From: Nitrososphaeria archaeon
Lineage (GTDB): Archaea > Thermoproteota > Nitrososphaeria > Geothermarchaeales > JDFR-13
Assembly: GCA_027000765.1 (NCBI GenBank)
Contig: JALTNJ010000130.1
Span: 1 to 17,010 of the forward strand
Direction: 5' to 3'
DNA: 17,010 nt
Positions 15,517 through 17,010 of this stretch are shown here, piece by piece. Under the pieces are notes generated by a model. It was given only the letters and a program-made list of their open reading frames with translations. It did no database searches and was not told the origin of the DNA. The position numbers were made by a program, and so were the translations under genes. The stretch's first letter is position 1, and every line of letters begins with the position of its first letter.

Positions 15517-17010
15517 TTAATCCCTCCTATGCCTTGGAATCCTTCGTAATATTATCGTCAACACCTCACCAAGAATCATAATAACGGAGGATATCCATAA
15601 GAGTTTAACCATGGGAACCTTCTTGTAGCTAATTATAAAATAACTCTGTAAATCAGCTGTGTCTGGAGACCATGCTGCAGATGCATTATAAAATTGCTGT
15701 GGCTCTACACCTATGTTCTGGGCGATAAAGGCTATTACATGAACATATATCATTTGAGTAGGACCTGGTTCGGTTTGCTGTATCCTATCATGTATTATCT
15801 TAGCATACATATATAGTAGATCAACTCCAGACGTAGGGGTAAATACAAAATAATATTCGTCTAAACCACTATCAATCACCATCGGCTCAGCCACTATCCC
15901 CCCGTGCCCCCGGAAGAAGGAGCCGAAGTTAAACCTCACCTTCATCGTAACCTCCTGCGCCGGTGCACCGTCTACAACTCTAAACTTTAGAAAAGCCTCC
16001 ACCTCCTCAGGCACCGTAGGCAGGTTGGGAACATTGGCCGCTCCAGGAATAGCTATTTCACCAACAGGGCCGATGAAATCGGCTCCTATGTATTGGAGGC
16101 TTAAGCCACCGAAGTCAATTGTATCGCCTCTTGTAACCTTATAGTTTCTGAAATAGGCTTGGTTATATGCAAATGGACCGCTTATCACAATCGCAATCAG
16201 CATTAGTGGAATTGACAGGTGAAGTATCTTGAGACCGATATCTCTATACTCCTTTTTAAAGAGGGAGTATATTAGGCCTGATGTAGTAGCAATTAAAGCG
16301 ACTAGTGAAAAAGGAATGAATATCGAGATCAATGCATTAGTAACCGTAGATGAGAGAGGAGACCATAGGCCCCCCATACTAACAGTAAAGACTGTCAAAG
16401 CCACCGCACCAATTACGGATGGAGCGATGGAGTATAGGAGGAAACGTTTATTATCGCGAAATAGGAAGTAGGCGGAGCATCCAGGTAGTAAGGCTATAAA
16501 TATTAGGGTAAACGGTGCACTTAGATAATTATATAGGGATACATCTAGAGCCAATTGGCCTCCTGTGAAGACTGTATACAGGCTTTGTGAAGCCAAGGTA
16601 ATGAATGATACAAAGTAAATTCCTAGTATTGCTAGGGATGACACTGACAACGTCATTTCATAAAGTGATCTCAGGCTTTTGTAAAAAGCCTCCATAGAGA
16701 GTTTACTCATCTCCGAAATAGCATACCCCAAGAATGGAAGACCCATTAATAAGAGTAGAGCCGAGGATATGGATATTCCCCCGAAGCCATGTAGGGGTGA
16801 GTATACGCCGCCCCTGGTAATGTATGCCGCGAATGCAACTGAGAAGCCTGTGAGACTCAACAGAGAATCCCTGAACTCTTTATTGAAGTATATCGCGTGG
16901 AAGTATGCTGTTAAGGAAAGCCAAGGCATTAATAATGCGGTCTCAACAGGATCCCATGCCCAGTATCCTCCCCAGCCAAGTGTGAAGTAGGACCATATTC
17001 CCCCCAGAAT
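15517..17010 (-). CDS. ccmF: CcmF cytochrome c heme lyase subunit (N terminus off the window)
   Basis: Large polytopic membrane protein that attaches heme from CcmE to apocytochrome c. The first visible ATG (16929) is internal. The same frame stays open to the right edge, adding 27 codons that contain LGWGGYWAWDPVE, the WWD motif of CcmF. The visible part is therefore 497 residues, and the real start lies beyond the window. Conserved His in YFHAIYF follows the WWD region. Several helices and a large extracytoplasmic beta-rich loop (about 16150-15650, with ITKG-like and FVFTPTSG-type strands) precede the final helix and a basic RRIPRHRRD tail. It is the most upstream ccm gene seen, with the ccmC Shine-Dalgarno in its last codons. 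CcmH and the thioredoxin-like CcmG are not in the window. Confidence 0.93.
   Translation of the reverse strand: MLGGIWSYFTLGWGGYWAWDPVETALLMPWLSLTAYFHAIYFNKEFRDSLLSLTGFSVAFAAYITRGGVYSPLHGFGGISISSALLLLMGLPFLGYAISEMSKLSMEAFYKSLRSLYEMTLSVSSLAILGIYFVSFITLASQSLYTVFTGGQLALDVSLYNYLSAPFTLIFIALLPGCSAYFLFRDNKRFLLYSIAPSVIGAVALTVFTVSMGGLWSPLSSTVTNALISIFIPFSLVALIATTSGLIYSLFKKEYRDIGLKILHLSIPLMLIAIVISGPFAYNQAYFRNYKVTRGDTIDFGGLSLQYIGADFIGPVGEIAIPGAANVPNLPTVPEEVEAFLKFRVVDGAPAQEVTMKVRFNFGSFFRGHGGIVAEPMVIDSGLDEYYFVFTPTSGVDLLYMYAKIIHDRIQQTEPGPTQMIYVHVIAFIAQNIGVEPQQFYNASAAWSPDTADLQSYFIISYKKVPMVKLLWISSVIMILGEVLTIILRRIPRHRRD

Overview
The window looks like a chromosomal segment of a thermophilic archaeon, most likely from the Thermoproteota/Crenarchaeota. 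The signs are AT-rich DNA, heavy use of AGG/AGA and ATA codons, TATA-type promoters (TTTTTAAATA occurs twice), GGAGG or GGAGGTG ribosome binding sites, GTG/TTG starts, a sequon-rich secreted protein, and two adjacent genes for di-myo-inositol phosphate, a solute typical of hyperthermophiles. The lineage is inferred from these traits; there is no rRNA marker here. No tRNA, rRNA, CRISPR array, insertion sequence or integrase was seen.

Left part, + strand (1-6067). The 3' part of a HAD-type 5'(3')-deoxyribonucleotidase gene runs in from the left edge. It is followed by an S9 acylaminoacyl/prolyl-oligopeptidase, a DAO-fold FAD oxidoreductase, a 12-helix MFS transporter with its own promoter, and a second DAO-fold FAD oxidoreductase of DadA type. 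Together these suggest peptide breakdown and uptake plus oxidation of a small amine or (D-)amino acid. The substrate cannot be read from sequence.

Middle, - strand (6076-9713). Transcription here converges on the left block with an 8-bp gap. One unit holds a class III PLP aminotransferase and, overlapping by 4 bp, an unrecognised protein with two C-terminal membrane helices. The aminotransferase has a strong promoter and Shine-Dalgarno, but the codon at the right spacing is ATA. Upstream lies a second unit of two overlapping genes, a sugar-nucleotidyltransferase-like protein and a CDP-alcohol phosphatidyltransferase. They best fit CTP:inositol-1-phosphate cytidylyltransferase and DIPP synthase.

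A divergent + strand gene (9904-12981) encodes a large secreted beta-helix surface protein with about 38 N-glycosylation sequons, ending at a T7 terminator.

Right part, - strand (13034-17010). This is a cytochrome c maturation operon in the order ccmF (5' end off the window), ccmC, ccmD, ccmE, ccmA, ccmB. The ccmD gene is only 34 codons long, has an excellent Shine-Dalgarno, and sits exactly between ccmC and ccmE. CcmE is of the cysteine type but has CxxxQ where the archaeal type has CxxxY. The organism therefore probably makes c-type cytochromes for respiration.
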